A stretch of DNA of 64,000 bases from a bacterium (lineage in GTDB: Bacteria > Bacteroidota > Ignavibacteria > Ignavibacteriales > Ignavibacteriaceae), in the NCBI GenBank assembly GCA_016716565.1, contig JADJWC010000001.1:372001-436000 (forward strand), in the 5' to 3' direction. Both the position numbers and the translations under genes were made by a program. Numbering within the stretch: position 1 is the first letter of the stretch; every line of letters starts with the position of its first letter. The notes beneath the pieces are model-generated. The model searched no databases, was not told the origin of the DNA, and saw only the letters and a program-made list of their open reading frames with translations. This document shows positions 46,654-53,923 of this stretch, in pieces.

Positions 46654-46914
46654 TTAATCAGATGGAATAGCAAGTTCAACCAGCCGTGACGATACTCCCG
46701 GTATTAAAGCGACTTTGCGTGCAATTTCTTTATTGTCTTCAGGCTTACCAACCAGCTCTAAGATCAGCAATCCCGTGTCGGAACAATTTTCCAGAACACC
46801 ATCATGAATACCAAGACGTGTTTTTATGTTACAGCCCCAGGCAGTTAGTATTTGCTGAACTTTGACAGCGGCGTCTTTTCTTTTGCCGATGAGTATTAAA
46901 AGAACGGTCTTCAT
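46654..46914 (-). CDS. TM1266-like iron-only hydrogenase system regulator
   Basis: 86 residues with a ferredoxin-like/ACT-like fold: KTVLLILIGKRKDAAVKVQQIL..CNIKTRLGIHDG, LLILELVGKPEDNKEIARKVALIPGVSSRLV. This matches the small family named after Thermotoga TM1266, found next to [FeFe]-hydrogenase genes and presumed regulatory. CGGGGA lies about eight bases before the ATG. It is convergent with the kinase gene. Its position ten bases-scale from the hydrogenase cluster strengthens the call. Confidence 0.75.
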   Translation of the reverse strand: MKTVLLILIGKRKDAAVKVQQILTAWGCNIKTRLGIHDGVLENCSDTGLLILELVGKPEDNKEIARKVALIPGVSSRLVELAIPSD

Positions 46915-47002
46915 AATTTTTCCCCGGTAAATATTATTGTATTAACAATGCAAAGTTAATCAATTAAAAAATATCGGACATTCAGGCTGATTGGATCGCC
47001 CA

Positions 47003-47031
47003 TTTGGTCGCAGCATTCAACAATTTGGTCG
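47003..47031 (+). promoter_or_regulatory. Tandem TTTGGTCG elements, candidate NtrC-type activator sites
   Basis: TTTGGTCG occurs at 47003-47010 and 47024-47031, 21 bases apart (two helical turns), about 50-75 bases upstream of a sigma-54-like promoter. Closely related pairs lie at 52227-52252 and 59063-59091. Confidence 0.5.
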
Positions 47032-47080
47032 TAATAATCAAAGTATTTTCGTAAAAAAGAAGATTTTCAAAACAGATTCA

Positions 47081-47096
47081 CGGCACAGGCTTTGTC
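47081..47096 (+). promoter_or_regulatory. Sigma-54-type promoter
   Basis: CGGCACAGGCTTTGTC matches GGCAC-N5-TTG; GG (47082-47083) and GT (47094-47095, GC in the consensus) are ten bases apart. It lies 24 bases before the start codon's region, giving a short leader. Confidence 0.6.
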
Positions 47097-47119
47097 ACCT
47101 TTCATCGGAGGAAAATAAA

Positions 47120-47491
47120 ATGAAAACATTATTAACATTGGTTGTCGTAAGTTTTTTTAGTACCGCTTTTGCAGCACAACTGCAGGACTCTACCCGGAAT
47201 CAGAACAGAGAGAAAGAACAATTACAGACACAGGAAAAGAACCAGCAGCAAAACCAAGGCGATGAAAGCCAGATAAGAGACAGAAACAAACTTCAGACAG
47301 GGGATCCGCTTCAAAATAAAGATGGTAAAAAAAGAGGGAAGGATGTATTCATAGATAAGGATGGAGATGGAATAGCCGATACCCGTGCAGGCGGAATGAG
47401 CTTAAATAAAATTCGTAAACGAACTAGATCAGGCCAGGGAAGCGGAGGACAAGGTGGAAATGGTCCCGGCGGTAACGGCGGCGGGAAGTAA
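47120..47491 (+). CDS. Secreted Gln/Lys/Asn-rich protein with calcium-type repeat and Gly tail
   Basis: 123 residues from ATG 47120 (CGGAGG eight bases upstream and a signal peptide ending AFAAQ; the longer frame from 46991 runs over the promoter). The mature protein is low complexity: Q/N/E/K-rich (about 22-70), one DKDGDGIAD calcium-binding-type loop, a basic patch RKRTRSGQ and a Gly-rich tail. It closely resembles the protein at 52384 in layout. It is first in an operon with the beta-barrel gene 15 bases downstream. Function unknown; an extracellular matrix, adhesin or envelope-stress role is conceivable. Confidence 0.75.
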   Translation: MKTLLTLVVVSFFSTAFAAQLQDSTRNQNREKEQLQTQEKNQQQNQGDESQIRDRNKLQTGDPLQNKDGKKRGKDVFIDKDGDGIADTRAGGMSLNKIRKRTRSGQGSGGQGGNGPGGNGGGK

Positions 47492-47506
47492 ATCCTGAAT
47501 TATTTT

Positions 47507-48607
47507 ATGAAACTAAAAATTAATTTTCTGTATTTACTTGTTCTCTTGATTACAGTATTCAATTTCAGTTCACAAGCACAGTTTTATTTGATGGCTGATG
47601 TTGAAGGTTACTACGATGATAACATATTCAATAATTATTTAAAAGAATCAGATTTTATAAATGCTCTTTCCGGGGAAATAGGTTACGATTTTGAAACCGA
47701 GCAAAACATTTTTGAATTATATTACATTGGATTCGCCAATCGTTACTATGAAAACCCAGACAAATCCACCGTTATTCACAAATTTGGTTTGGTTGATACC
47801 TATCTCTTTTCAGAGTATGATAATCCGCTTAACGTTGGTCTCAACTACACAATAAGAACAAACAAAGAAGATTATTACATTTATGATTTCAACCAGGTCT
47901 CAGCATATGCTAATTATTTGCACTCGATTAGCGAAAGCGACAAGCTTCAGCTCGGAGTGATCGGAAATAGAATTGATTACGAAAACTTCTCTCTTTTTTC
48001 CAATTATCAGATAAAAGCTTTTATAAGATCTGTTAATAGCTTCGAAAGCAGAACTTCACTAACCACCGGGGCTGAGATTGATAACAAAATTTATATTGAG
48101 AAAATGCAAAACCAGGGGCTAGCTGATAAAATACTTCAGGCTAAATTATTTTTACAGATAGGGCAGGGCATAACTGATGATCTCGGATTAAATGCATATG
48201 CTTTCTTCAGAAAAAACCTCAGCGGCGGCAACCGTTATTTCACTTCGAATGAATACATTTATTATGAAGAGGAGCTATTCAACGATATTTACTCGAACGA
48301 TGGAATTGAAACCGGATTAAATTTCAGTTATTTGTTTCTTCCAAATATAATTGGAAAAATTTCAGGCAGGTATGAGATAAGAAATTACACCGATCTTCCA
48401 GCCGCAGATGCAGAAGGCAATGAACTCGATGAGCTAAGGAAAGACGATCAATTATCTGCAGGCGTTTCACTAGAGTTTGGTTTGAGCGAGTTTATTAGCG
48501 GACTTTACCTGGCTTTGAATTATAACTTTATCAAAAACATTTCCAACGACTATTATTACGATTACACAAACCAGATTTATGCAATAACCCTGGGGTTTGA
48601 TTTTTAG
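47507..48607 (+). CDS. Outer-membrane beta-barrel protein
   Basis: 366 residues: signal peptide (about 1-24, ending SSQAQ), then long amphipathic strands (GEIGYDFETEQNIFELYYIG, GLNYTIRTNKED, GVSLEFGLSEF, LALNYNFIKNI) ending ITLGFDF with terminal Phe. About 14-16 strands fit a BBP2-type porin or surface-polysaccharide/cargo export barrel. It is the second gene of the sigma-54-type operon with the small Gln-rich protein, so it may export or anchor it. Confidence 0.8.
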   Translation: MKLKINFLYLLVLLITVFNFSSQAQFYLMADVEGYYDDNIFNNYLKESDFINALSGEIGYDFETEQNIFELYYIGFANRYYENPDKSTVIHKFGLVDTYLFSEYDNPLNVGLNYTIRTNKEDYYIYDFNQVSAYANYLHSISESDKLQLGVIGNRIDYENFSLFSNYQIKAFIRSVNSFESRTSLTTGAEIDNKIYIEKMQNQGLADKILQAKLFLQIGQGITDDLGLNAYAFFRKNLSGGNRYFTSNEYIYYEEELFNDIYSNDGIETGLNFSYLFLPNIIGKISGRYEIRNYTDLPAADAEGNELDELRKDDQLSAGVSLEFGLSEFISGLYLALNYNFIKNISNDYYYDYTNQIYAITLGFDF

Positions 48608-48628
48608 CATACCCTCCTGATTAACTAT

Positions 48629-48665
48629 AGCGGTCACGTACAGCCCTCGCGTGGCCGCTTTTATT
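48629..48665 (+). terminator. Intrinsic terminator after the beta-barrel gene
   Basis: AGCGGTCACG pairs with CGTGGCCGCT around TACAGCCCTCG, followed by TTTATTTT. Confidence 0.8.
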
Positions 48666-48671
48666 TTCACT

Positions 48672-48726
48672 GTCATCTGAGGAGGTCGAAGACTGAGGGT
48701 CACACTTCGACGAGCTCAGTGCGACA
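48672..48726. repeat. Dispersed repeat between convergent genes
   Basis: CATCTGAGGAGGTCGAAG and CTTCGACGAGCTCAGTG are related to the AGCTCAGGATGACA / CTTCGGCAAGCTCAGG family near 5808 and the in-frame copy at 18047. Confidence 0.55.
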
Positions 48727-48737
48727 CTAATAGAGAG

Positions 48738-50102
48738 TTAATGCTTAATGTTATACTTCTTCAGTTTGTAACGCAGATTACGTTCTGTGAGCCCTAGCAA
48801 TTTTCCGGCTTTGGTTTGATTGCCGCCGCTTTGCTGCAATGCATCGTAGATCAGTCGTTTCTCGAGAGCTTCAACCCGGTCTGTTAGAGTTCCTTCATCC
48901 AAGTTACCGAGTAATTTTTCTTCTTCAAATCCTCTTATGTTCATTGGAAGATCAGTCATCGTAATTACTTTCCCTCTTGAAAGCACAACCGCTCGTTCAA
49001 TAATATTCTCCAGCTCACGAACGTTTCCCGGGTAATTGTATTTCATCAGAACATCAACCGCCTCCTTCGAAATCTCAAGCTTATCTTTCTTATTTTCCTT
49101 GCAATACTTGTCAAGAAAACTTTCTATCATCGGGAGTATGTCTTCTTTCCTTTCTCTTAGAGGCGGAATTGTTATAGAGACGACATTCAGTCTGTAAAAT
49201 AGATCCTCTCTGAAAGTCCCATCCTTAATTTTTTGCCCGAGGTTTTTGTTTGTCGCTGCGATAATTCTAACATCAACTTCAATTTTTTCTGTACCTCCGA
49301 CTCTTTCAAATTGATGTTCCTGCAGAACCCTCAGAAGTTTTACTTGAATCGATTGCGGTATATCTCCAACCTCATCTAAAAAAAGAGTGCCGCCATCAGC
49401 AATTTCAAATCTTCCCTTCTTCGTTTTGTCTGCGCCCGTGAATGCACCTTTTTCATGTCCGAACAATTCACTTTCGAGTAAAGTTTCCGTAAGTGCTGGT
49501 ACATTTACTGCAACAAATTGTTTTTCCTTTCTCGAACTCATATAATGAATAGCTTTTGCGAGCACCTCTTTACCTGTTCCATTTTCTCCGGTTATTAAAA
49601 CAGTTGCTTTGCTGTCTGCAACACGCGCTGCAACATTTATAACCCCTTCCATTTTACGAGATTGAGAAACGATAGAAGAGATTTTATATTTATCCTGAAG
49701 CTGAGTCTTTAACAACTGATTTTCAGATTTAAGATTTTTGAGATCGACGATCCTTTCAATCATCAAATCGAGTTCATCGAGATCAACCGGTTTTGAAATA
49801 TAATCAACTGCACCAAGCCGCATTGCTTTTACTGCATTCTCAACGGTTCCGTATGCTGTTACAATCACAAAACTTATTTCGGGATTAATTTTTTTCACTT
49901 GTTCAAGAACTTCGATTCCGTTTAAATCCGGCATCTTAAAGTCAGAAAGAATAATATCCACAGGATTATTTTTAACGAAATCAATCCCTTCTCTTCCGGA
50001 TGATGCCGAAAAGATTTTGTATCCTTTCTTTTTTAAATATCCGGCAAGCACATCTCTTTGAGCGGCTTCATCGTCAATCACTAAAATGTTGTAGTCTTTC
50101 AT
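48738..50102 (-). CDS. NtrC-family sigma-54-dependent response regulator
   Basis: 454 residues: receiver with phosphoacceptor Asp54 (IILSDFKMPD), AAA+ activator domain with Walker A GENGTGKE (172-179), the sigma-54 contact loop GAFTGA (219-224) and Walker B GGTLFLDEVGDIP, and a C-terminal Fis-type helix-turn-helix (NQTKAGKLLGLTERNLRYKLKKY). The intact GAFTGA shows it activates sigma-54 promoters. Its start overlaps the kinase stop by four bases. Sigma-54-type promoters lie in front of both the 47120 and 52384 genes that flank this pair, making them its likely targets. Confidence 0.95.
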   Translation of the reverse strand: MKDYNILVIDDEAAQRDVLAGYLKKKGYKIFSASSGREGIDFVKNNPVDIILSDFKMPDLNGIEVLEQVKKINPEISFVIVTAYGTVENAVKAMRLGAVDYISKPVDLDELDLMIERIVDLKNLKSENQLLKTQLQDKYKISSIVSQSRKMEGVINVAARVADSKATVLITGENGTGKEVLAKAIHYMSSRKEKQFVAVNVPALTETLLESELFGHEKGAFTGADKTKKGRFEIADGGTLFLDEVGDIPQSIQVKLLRVLQEHQFERVGGTEKIEVDVRIIAATNKNLGQKIKDGTFREDLFYRLNVVSITIPPLRERKEDILPMIESFLDKYCKENKKDKLEISKEAVDVLMKYNYPGNVRELENIIERAVVLSRGKVITMTDLPMNIRGFEEEKLLGNLDEGTLTDRVEALEKRLIYDALQQSGGNQTKAGKLLGLTERNLRYKLKKYNIKH

Positions 50103-52129
50103 TTTTGTGGTATGGTTATTTTAAATTTTGTGTATTTGTTCACTTCGCTGGAAACTTCAATTGTCCCACCGTGTTCAGCTATAATCTTTTGAACAATGCT
50201 TAGCCCCAAACCCGTTCCTTCGGGTTTTGTAGTAAAATAAAGATCAAAAATTTTAGTTTTAATATTTTCCGGAATTCCCTTACCATTATCCGAAACTTCA
50301 ATTATTAGATCATTTTCCTTTTTAAAATAATTAATTTCGACAATTCCATTATTGTAAACCGCGTCGATGGCATTTTGTAACAAGTTTATCAGAGATTGTT
50401 TTAATAATTCAGGATCAACAGTCATTTCAAAAGAGAGGTCGGAATGTTTAATGAGCTTCGCTCCTCTTGATTTTGCCTGGTCAGCGTACAACCGGTAAAT
50501 ATCATCGAAGAAAATTTTAGAATTGATTTTTTTTAGCTGAAGAGAAAATGGTTTAGCGTAGCTGAGAAATTGAGTGATAATTTTATTTATTCTGGTGACT
50601 TCACTTCTGAGAAGATTTGTAATTTTATGATATTCTTCAGATTCTTTTTCAACGCTGAATTCTTTATCCAATCGCTGAGCTATCATTCCGATTGCATTTA
50701 TAGGGTTCCTGATTTCATGTGCAACTCCGGAAGCCAATTCACCCATTGCAGACAATTTTTCTCTGCGCTTCGCTTCTTCTTCGAGCCTTCGTGATTCAGT
50801 TAAATCGTTAATAACAATTATATAATTGGTTTTTCCTTCTTCGTCTCTGTTTCTGGTAAAATTCAAATTGAGATATTTTTTCTCATCGCCGATTTTAGTA
50901 TCGATTGAAACATCAGTACAATTTTCATTGATGTTTTGGCAGTAGTCTGACAATGACAGAAAAATTTCGCCGGATAAATCGGATAAGTCTTTATTAATAA
51001 TTTCATCTGCTTTGGTTTTAAATAGATTTTCTGAAGCTTTATTAAAAATAGTAATCTTCATTTGTTCGTCTACCACGACAACACATTCGCCCATATTTTC
51101 AAGGACTGTTGATGTAAACGTTTTGAATTTTTTAAATTCATTTGAGACTGTCCGAAGGTTCTGGGTTGTAAAAATTATACTAAGGATAATAACACCGATT
51201 GCAGCAAGCACAAGAGAAATGATAATTAACCGGCGTATCATTCTATCCTCAACGGCCCTTACTTCATCAAGCGATAAACCGATTCTGAAAATTCCAATCA
51301 CTTCATTTTCATATATTAATCTTTTTACTGCTTCAAACACTTCCTGGTTTTTATAATTGCGTACTCGTGTGTAAGTGTTGTTGGAATTTATTGCATTAAT
51401 TAAAAAAGGGTCCGATTCAACAGCATTCATTGTATCGACAGAAGAACCGGCGGCGAGAATACCAATTGAGTCCTGCAAAACAATGTATTCTATTCCGGGG
51501 TTATCGGAAATATCTCTGATGATTTTCCCGAGTCCGATTCTTTTTCTAAAATCCAGGAAATCTTGTGCATTCAGATTTAATACAATTGCTCCTTTATTAT
51601 TTACCCGGGCTACCGCAACCGCGAACCTTTGTTCCTGAACGTACTCTGCATCTTTCAACCCGATTACAAATTCATCTACACTATCCTTTAGAATAGGTTC
51701 CAGCTCATCATACCTATTTATATTTTCTTCACCATGAAGATGATCTTTTTCCGGAATACGGTTAGACAGAACTCTCGTTCCTTCTTTGTCGAAAATATTT
51801 ATTCTGAAGAGGGAATTTTCTTTTCCTATTTCAATAAGTTTTTGCTGGGTCAGGAGATTGAGGCTATCGAGTTTTCTGATAAGGCGGGCGTTATTAAATA
51901 ATCTTTCAGCTATTAAATTTTCAATCTCTTCGCTTGAGTTTAGAGCATTGATGCTGCTCTGATTAACTGTTTCTATTAATGACGATGACTGTTCAGTAAG
52001 TAAATGAAGAATTTCACTTTTACTTTGTCGCAGCTCTATGAAAGCCGAAGCAACCATTAGCGCACCAACAATCAGCGCAACGAAGATTATTATTTTGGGC
52101 TGCAGGTTTCTGAGAAAATTCATATTCAA
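50099..52129 (-). CDS. Membrane sensor histidine kinase (extracytoplasmic sensor, PAS)
   Basis: 676 residues. One helix at about 12-30, a large periplasmic domain (31-298, likely double-Cache: RINIFDKEGTRVLSNR, GIEYIVLQDSIGILAAG, VIGIFRIGLSLDEV), a second helix (about 300-320), a PAS domain (about 338-450: VLENMGECVVVVDEQMKI) and a kinase core with His471 (GVAHEIRNPINAIG), LINLLQNAIDA, VSDNGKGIP and GTGLGLSIVQKII. It reads an external signal and phosphorylates the NtrC-type regulator coded just after it. Small molecules are the usual Cache ligands. Confidence 0.92.
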   Translation of the reverse strand: MNMNFLRNLQPKIIIFVALIVGALMVASAFIELRQSKSEILHLLTEQSSSLIETVNQSSINALNSSEEIENLIAERLFNNARLIRKLDSLNLLTQQKLIEIGKENSLFRINIFDKEGTRVLSNRIPEKDHLHGEENINRYDELEPILKDSVDEFVIGLKDAEYVQEQRFAVAVARVNNKGAIVLNLNAQDFLDFRKRIGLGKIIRDISDNPGIEYIVLQDSIGILAAGSSVDTMNAVESDPFLINAINSNNTYTRVRNYKNQEVFEAVKRLIYENEVIGIFRIGLSLDEVRAVEDRMIRRLIIISLVLAAIGVIILSIIFTTQNLRTVSNEFKKFKTFTSTVLENMGECVVVVDEQMKITIFNKASENLFKTKADEIINKDLSDLSGEIFLSLSDYCQNINENCTDVSIDTKIGDEKKYLNLNFTRNRDEEGKTNYIIVINDLTESRRLEEEAKRREKLSAMGELASGVAHEIRNPINAIGMIAQRLDKEFSVEKESEEYHKITNLLRSEVTRINKIITQFLSYAKPFSLQLKKINSKIFFDDIYRLYADQAKSRGAKLIKHSDLSFEMTVDPELLKQSLINLLQNAIDAVYNNGIVEINYFKKENDLIIEVSDNGKGIPENIKTKIFDLYFTTKPEGTGLGLSIVQKIIAEHGGTIEVSSEVNKYTKFKITIPQK

Positions 52130-52226
52130 AACTAATCAGATTTAATGCAAGATTGAATTCTTAATAGAGGCATAGGCGGACAAGTAATAATAAAATCATT
52201 TAAATCAAATCTCTTTCGTCCACATA

Positions 52227-52252
52227 GTCGAAGCATTTCGTCCTTAAAGTCG
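52227..52252 (+). promoter_or_regulatory. Tandem AGTCGAAG elements, candidate activator sites
   Basis: AGTCGAAG at 52226-52233 and 52248-52255, 22 bases apart and both preceded by a TCGTCC (52217, 52239). They share the GTCGnAG-CATT core with the element at 47003 and sit about 62-88 bases upstream of the sigma-54-type promoter. Confidence 0.5.
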
Positions 52253-52313
52253 AAGAACATCTTTGCTATAAATAAAAAGTTTATTTAAAGAATAAAATCA
52301 AGCAATAATTTGA

Positions 52314-52329
52314 TGGCACAGCCATTGAA
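52314..52329 (+). promoter_or_regulatory. Sigma-54-type promoter
   Basis: TGGCACAGCCATTGAA: a perfect TGGCAC -24 box, five bases, then TTGA(A). GG and GA are ten bases apart (GC in the consensus). It is about 55 bases before the start codon of the secreted protein at 52384. Confidence 0.7.
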
Positions 52330-52383
52330 TAACTTATACAAAATGTAATTCAAAAAAACATCAAACAAAAAAAGGAGTATACA

Positions 52384-53076
52384 ATGAAAACCGCAAAAAA
52401 ACTTTCGCTAGTTGCTACGCTGATTTTCAGCGTTGTTTTTTTCGCGACATCTGTTTTAGCTCAGGGAGAGCCTGTTCAAAACAAAGAACAGAATAAAATA
52501 AAAACGCAAACCCAGGAACAGGAAAAGAATCAAATTAAAAATCAGGAACAGATAAAGTCGCAGGGTGAAACCCAATTAAAAAACCAAAACCAGACTCAGA
52601 CTAAAGAGCAGAACAAAAATCAGATAAAGAACCAAACTAAAGAACAGAACCAACAGCACGGCAGCGGATTTGTTGATCAAAATGGTGACGGATTTAATGA
52701 CAATGCTCCAGATGCTGATGGTGATGGGATTCCAAATGGTAGAGACGAGGATTATACAGGCGCACAAAACAGAAAAGGAACGGATGGAAATAATGGTTTT
52801 GTTGACCTTGATGGTGATGGCTTAAATGATAACGCTGTTGATTCAGATGGAGATGGAATTCCGAACGGCCAGGATCCTGATTATGTAAAACCAAAAGATG
52901 GTAGCGGTCAAAAGAATCAGAATGGAAAGGGAAACAATGGCAATGGTAAGATGTGGGGTCCAAAGGATGGTACCGGTAACAGTGGCGTAGGACCAAAAGA
53001 TGGAACAGGCTACGGCTCGGGTTCCGGGACTGGTACTGGTAGCGGAACAGGAACTAAAAGAGGCGGAAGAAAATAA
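52384..53076 (+). CDS. Secreted Gln/Lys/Asn-rich protein with calcium-type repeats and Gly/Thr tail
   Basis: 230 residues with AAGGAG-type ribosome site upstream. Signal peptide (about 1-26, ending VLAQ), a repetitive Q/K/N/T/E-rich stretch (27-92) reading as variations of KNQxQxKxQ, two thrombospondin-3-like units (FVDQNGDGFNDNAPDADGDG and FVDLDGDGLNDNAVDSDGDG) with Asp-rich calcium loops, then a G/T/S-rich basic tail (GTGSGTGTKRGGRK). It is an enlarged version of the 47120 protein. Both are under sigma-54-type promoters on either side of one two-component system. The function is unknown. Confidence 0.8.
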   Translation: MKTAKKLSLVATLIFSVVFFATSVLAQGEPVQNKEQNKIKTQTQEQEKNQIKNQEQIKSQGETQLKNQNQTQTKEQNKNQIKNQTKEQNQQHGSGFVDQNGDGFNDNAPDADGDGIPNGRDEDYTGAQNRKGTDGNNGFVDLDGDGLNDNAVDSDGDGIPNGQDPDYVKPKDGSGQKNQNGKGNNGNGKMWGPKDGTGNSGVGPKDGTGYGSGSGTGTGSGTGTKRGGRK

Positions 53077-53094
53077 ACTAACTTAATCATTATA

Positions 53095-53124
53095 AAAGGA
53101 CGGCCGTGAATGTCGTCCTTTCTA
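53095..53124 (+). terminator. Hairpin terminator/attenuator
   Basis: AAAGGACG pairs with CGTCCTTT around an 11-base loop, then TCTAATT. It separates the Gln-rich gene from the DUF2202 gene 35 bases further on. Confidence 0.6.
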
Positions 53125-53155
53125 ATTAATAATCACAAAACATAAAAGGTGTCAT

Positions 53156-53758
53156 ATGAAAAAAAGCAAAATCATTCTTTTTGCAGCATTGTTGTTCACT
53201 TCATTTCTTTTCACATCCTGTCAAAGCGAATCCCCGGTATCAGCAGATAGTTTAACTTTGCTTGCAAAGTATGGTGGAGGTAATGGGAACGGTGGGGGTT
53301 CTAGTTATGAATTGTCACAGGAGGAAAGAGACGGACTAATACATATGAGAATCGAAGAGAAACTTGCGAGGGATGTGTATATAGTAGTGGGTGAGTTATG
53401 GAACCACAAAGTTTTTCTAAATATTCAGTTGAGTGAGCAGAAACATATGGATGCTGTTAAAAATCTGCTTGATAAATATTCAGTCCAAGATCCGTTAACA
53501 ACTGATTCAGTCGGTGTTTTTCCTGATCCGCAATTTCAACTTTTGTATGATCAATATATCCAGCAGGGAAGCCAATCATTGCAGGAAGCTTTACTCGTTG
53601 GAAAAGCAATTGAGGAATTGGACATTGCAGACCTGACTTTTCAATTGACATTTGTTGATAACCCCGACATAATCAGAGTATATCAGAATCTAAAAGCTGC
53701 TTCAGAGAAACATCTTGCTGCTTTTCTAAGATGTCTGAATGTATCAACGGAATTTTGA
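53156..53758 (+). CDS. DUF2202 ferritin-like lipoprotein
   Basis: 200 residues. Lipoprotein signal ending LFTSCQSE (Cys about 21). The mature part carries the ferritin-like metal ligands of DUF2202: IEEKLARDVY, SEQKHMDAVKNLL, AIEELDIADL and ASEKHLAAFLRCL. Such proteins bind two metal ions in a four-helix bundle; the activity is not established. A short Gly/Asn stretch (GGGNGNGGGS) links the lipid anchor to the domain. It follows the sigma-54-controlled secreted gene on the same strand and may be partly cotranscribed. Confidence 0.9.
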   Translation: MKKSKIILFAALLFTSFLFTSCQSESPVSADSLTLLAKYGGGNGNGGGSSYELSQEERDGLIHMRIEEKLARDVYIVVGELWNHKVFLNIQLSEQKHMDAVKNLLDKYSVQDPLTTDSVGVFPDPQFQLLYDQYIQQGSQSLQEALLVGKAIEELDIADLTFQLTFVDNPDIIRVYQNLKAASEKHLAAFLRCLNVSTEF

Positions 53759-53777
53759 TAATTGTTAAAAACTTTAT

Positions 53778-53810
53778 GACCGGAAGAGGATAAAATCCTT
53801 GCTTCCGGTC
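53778..53810 (+). terminator. Strong intrinsic terminator
   Basis: GACCGGAAG-AGGAT / ATCCT-TG-CTTCCGGTC around AAA, followed by AATTATTT. Ends the DUF2202 gene. Confidence 0.75.
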
Positions 53811-53923
53811 AATTATTTATAAATGTGTTATTAAATATCAACTCTTGTTAGTACGTTTTGTTAGTAAAGATAAACTAATTTGCGCTCGAACCTAAAACAA
53901 TTCTCCATAAATCGGAGGTACAT

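Noticed and set aside
46991..47119. N-terminal extension of the small Gln-rich protein
   Set aside because: The signal peptide and ribosome site both support ATG 47120, and the extension overlaps promoter elements.
52384..53076. Antifreeze, silk or amyloid (curli-like) protein assignment
   Set aside because: Low-complexity composition alone cannot support any of these, and no curli-type repeat or secretion partner is visible.
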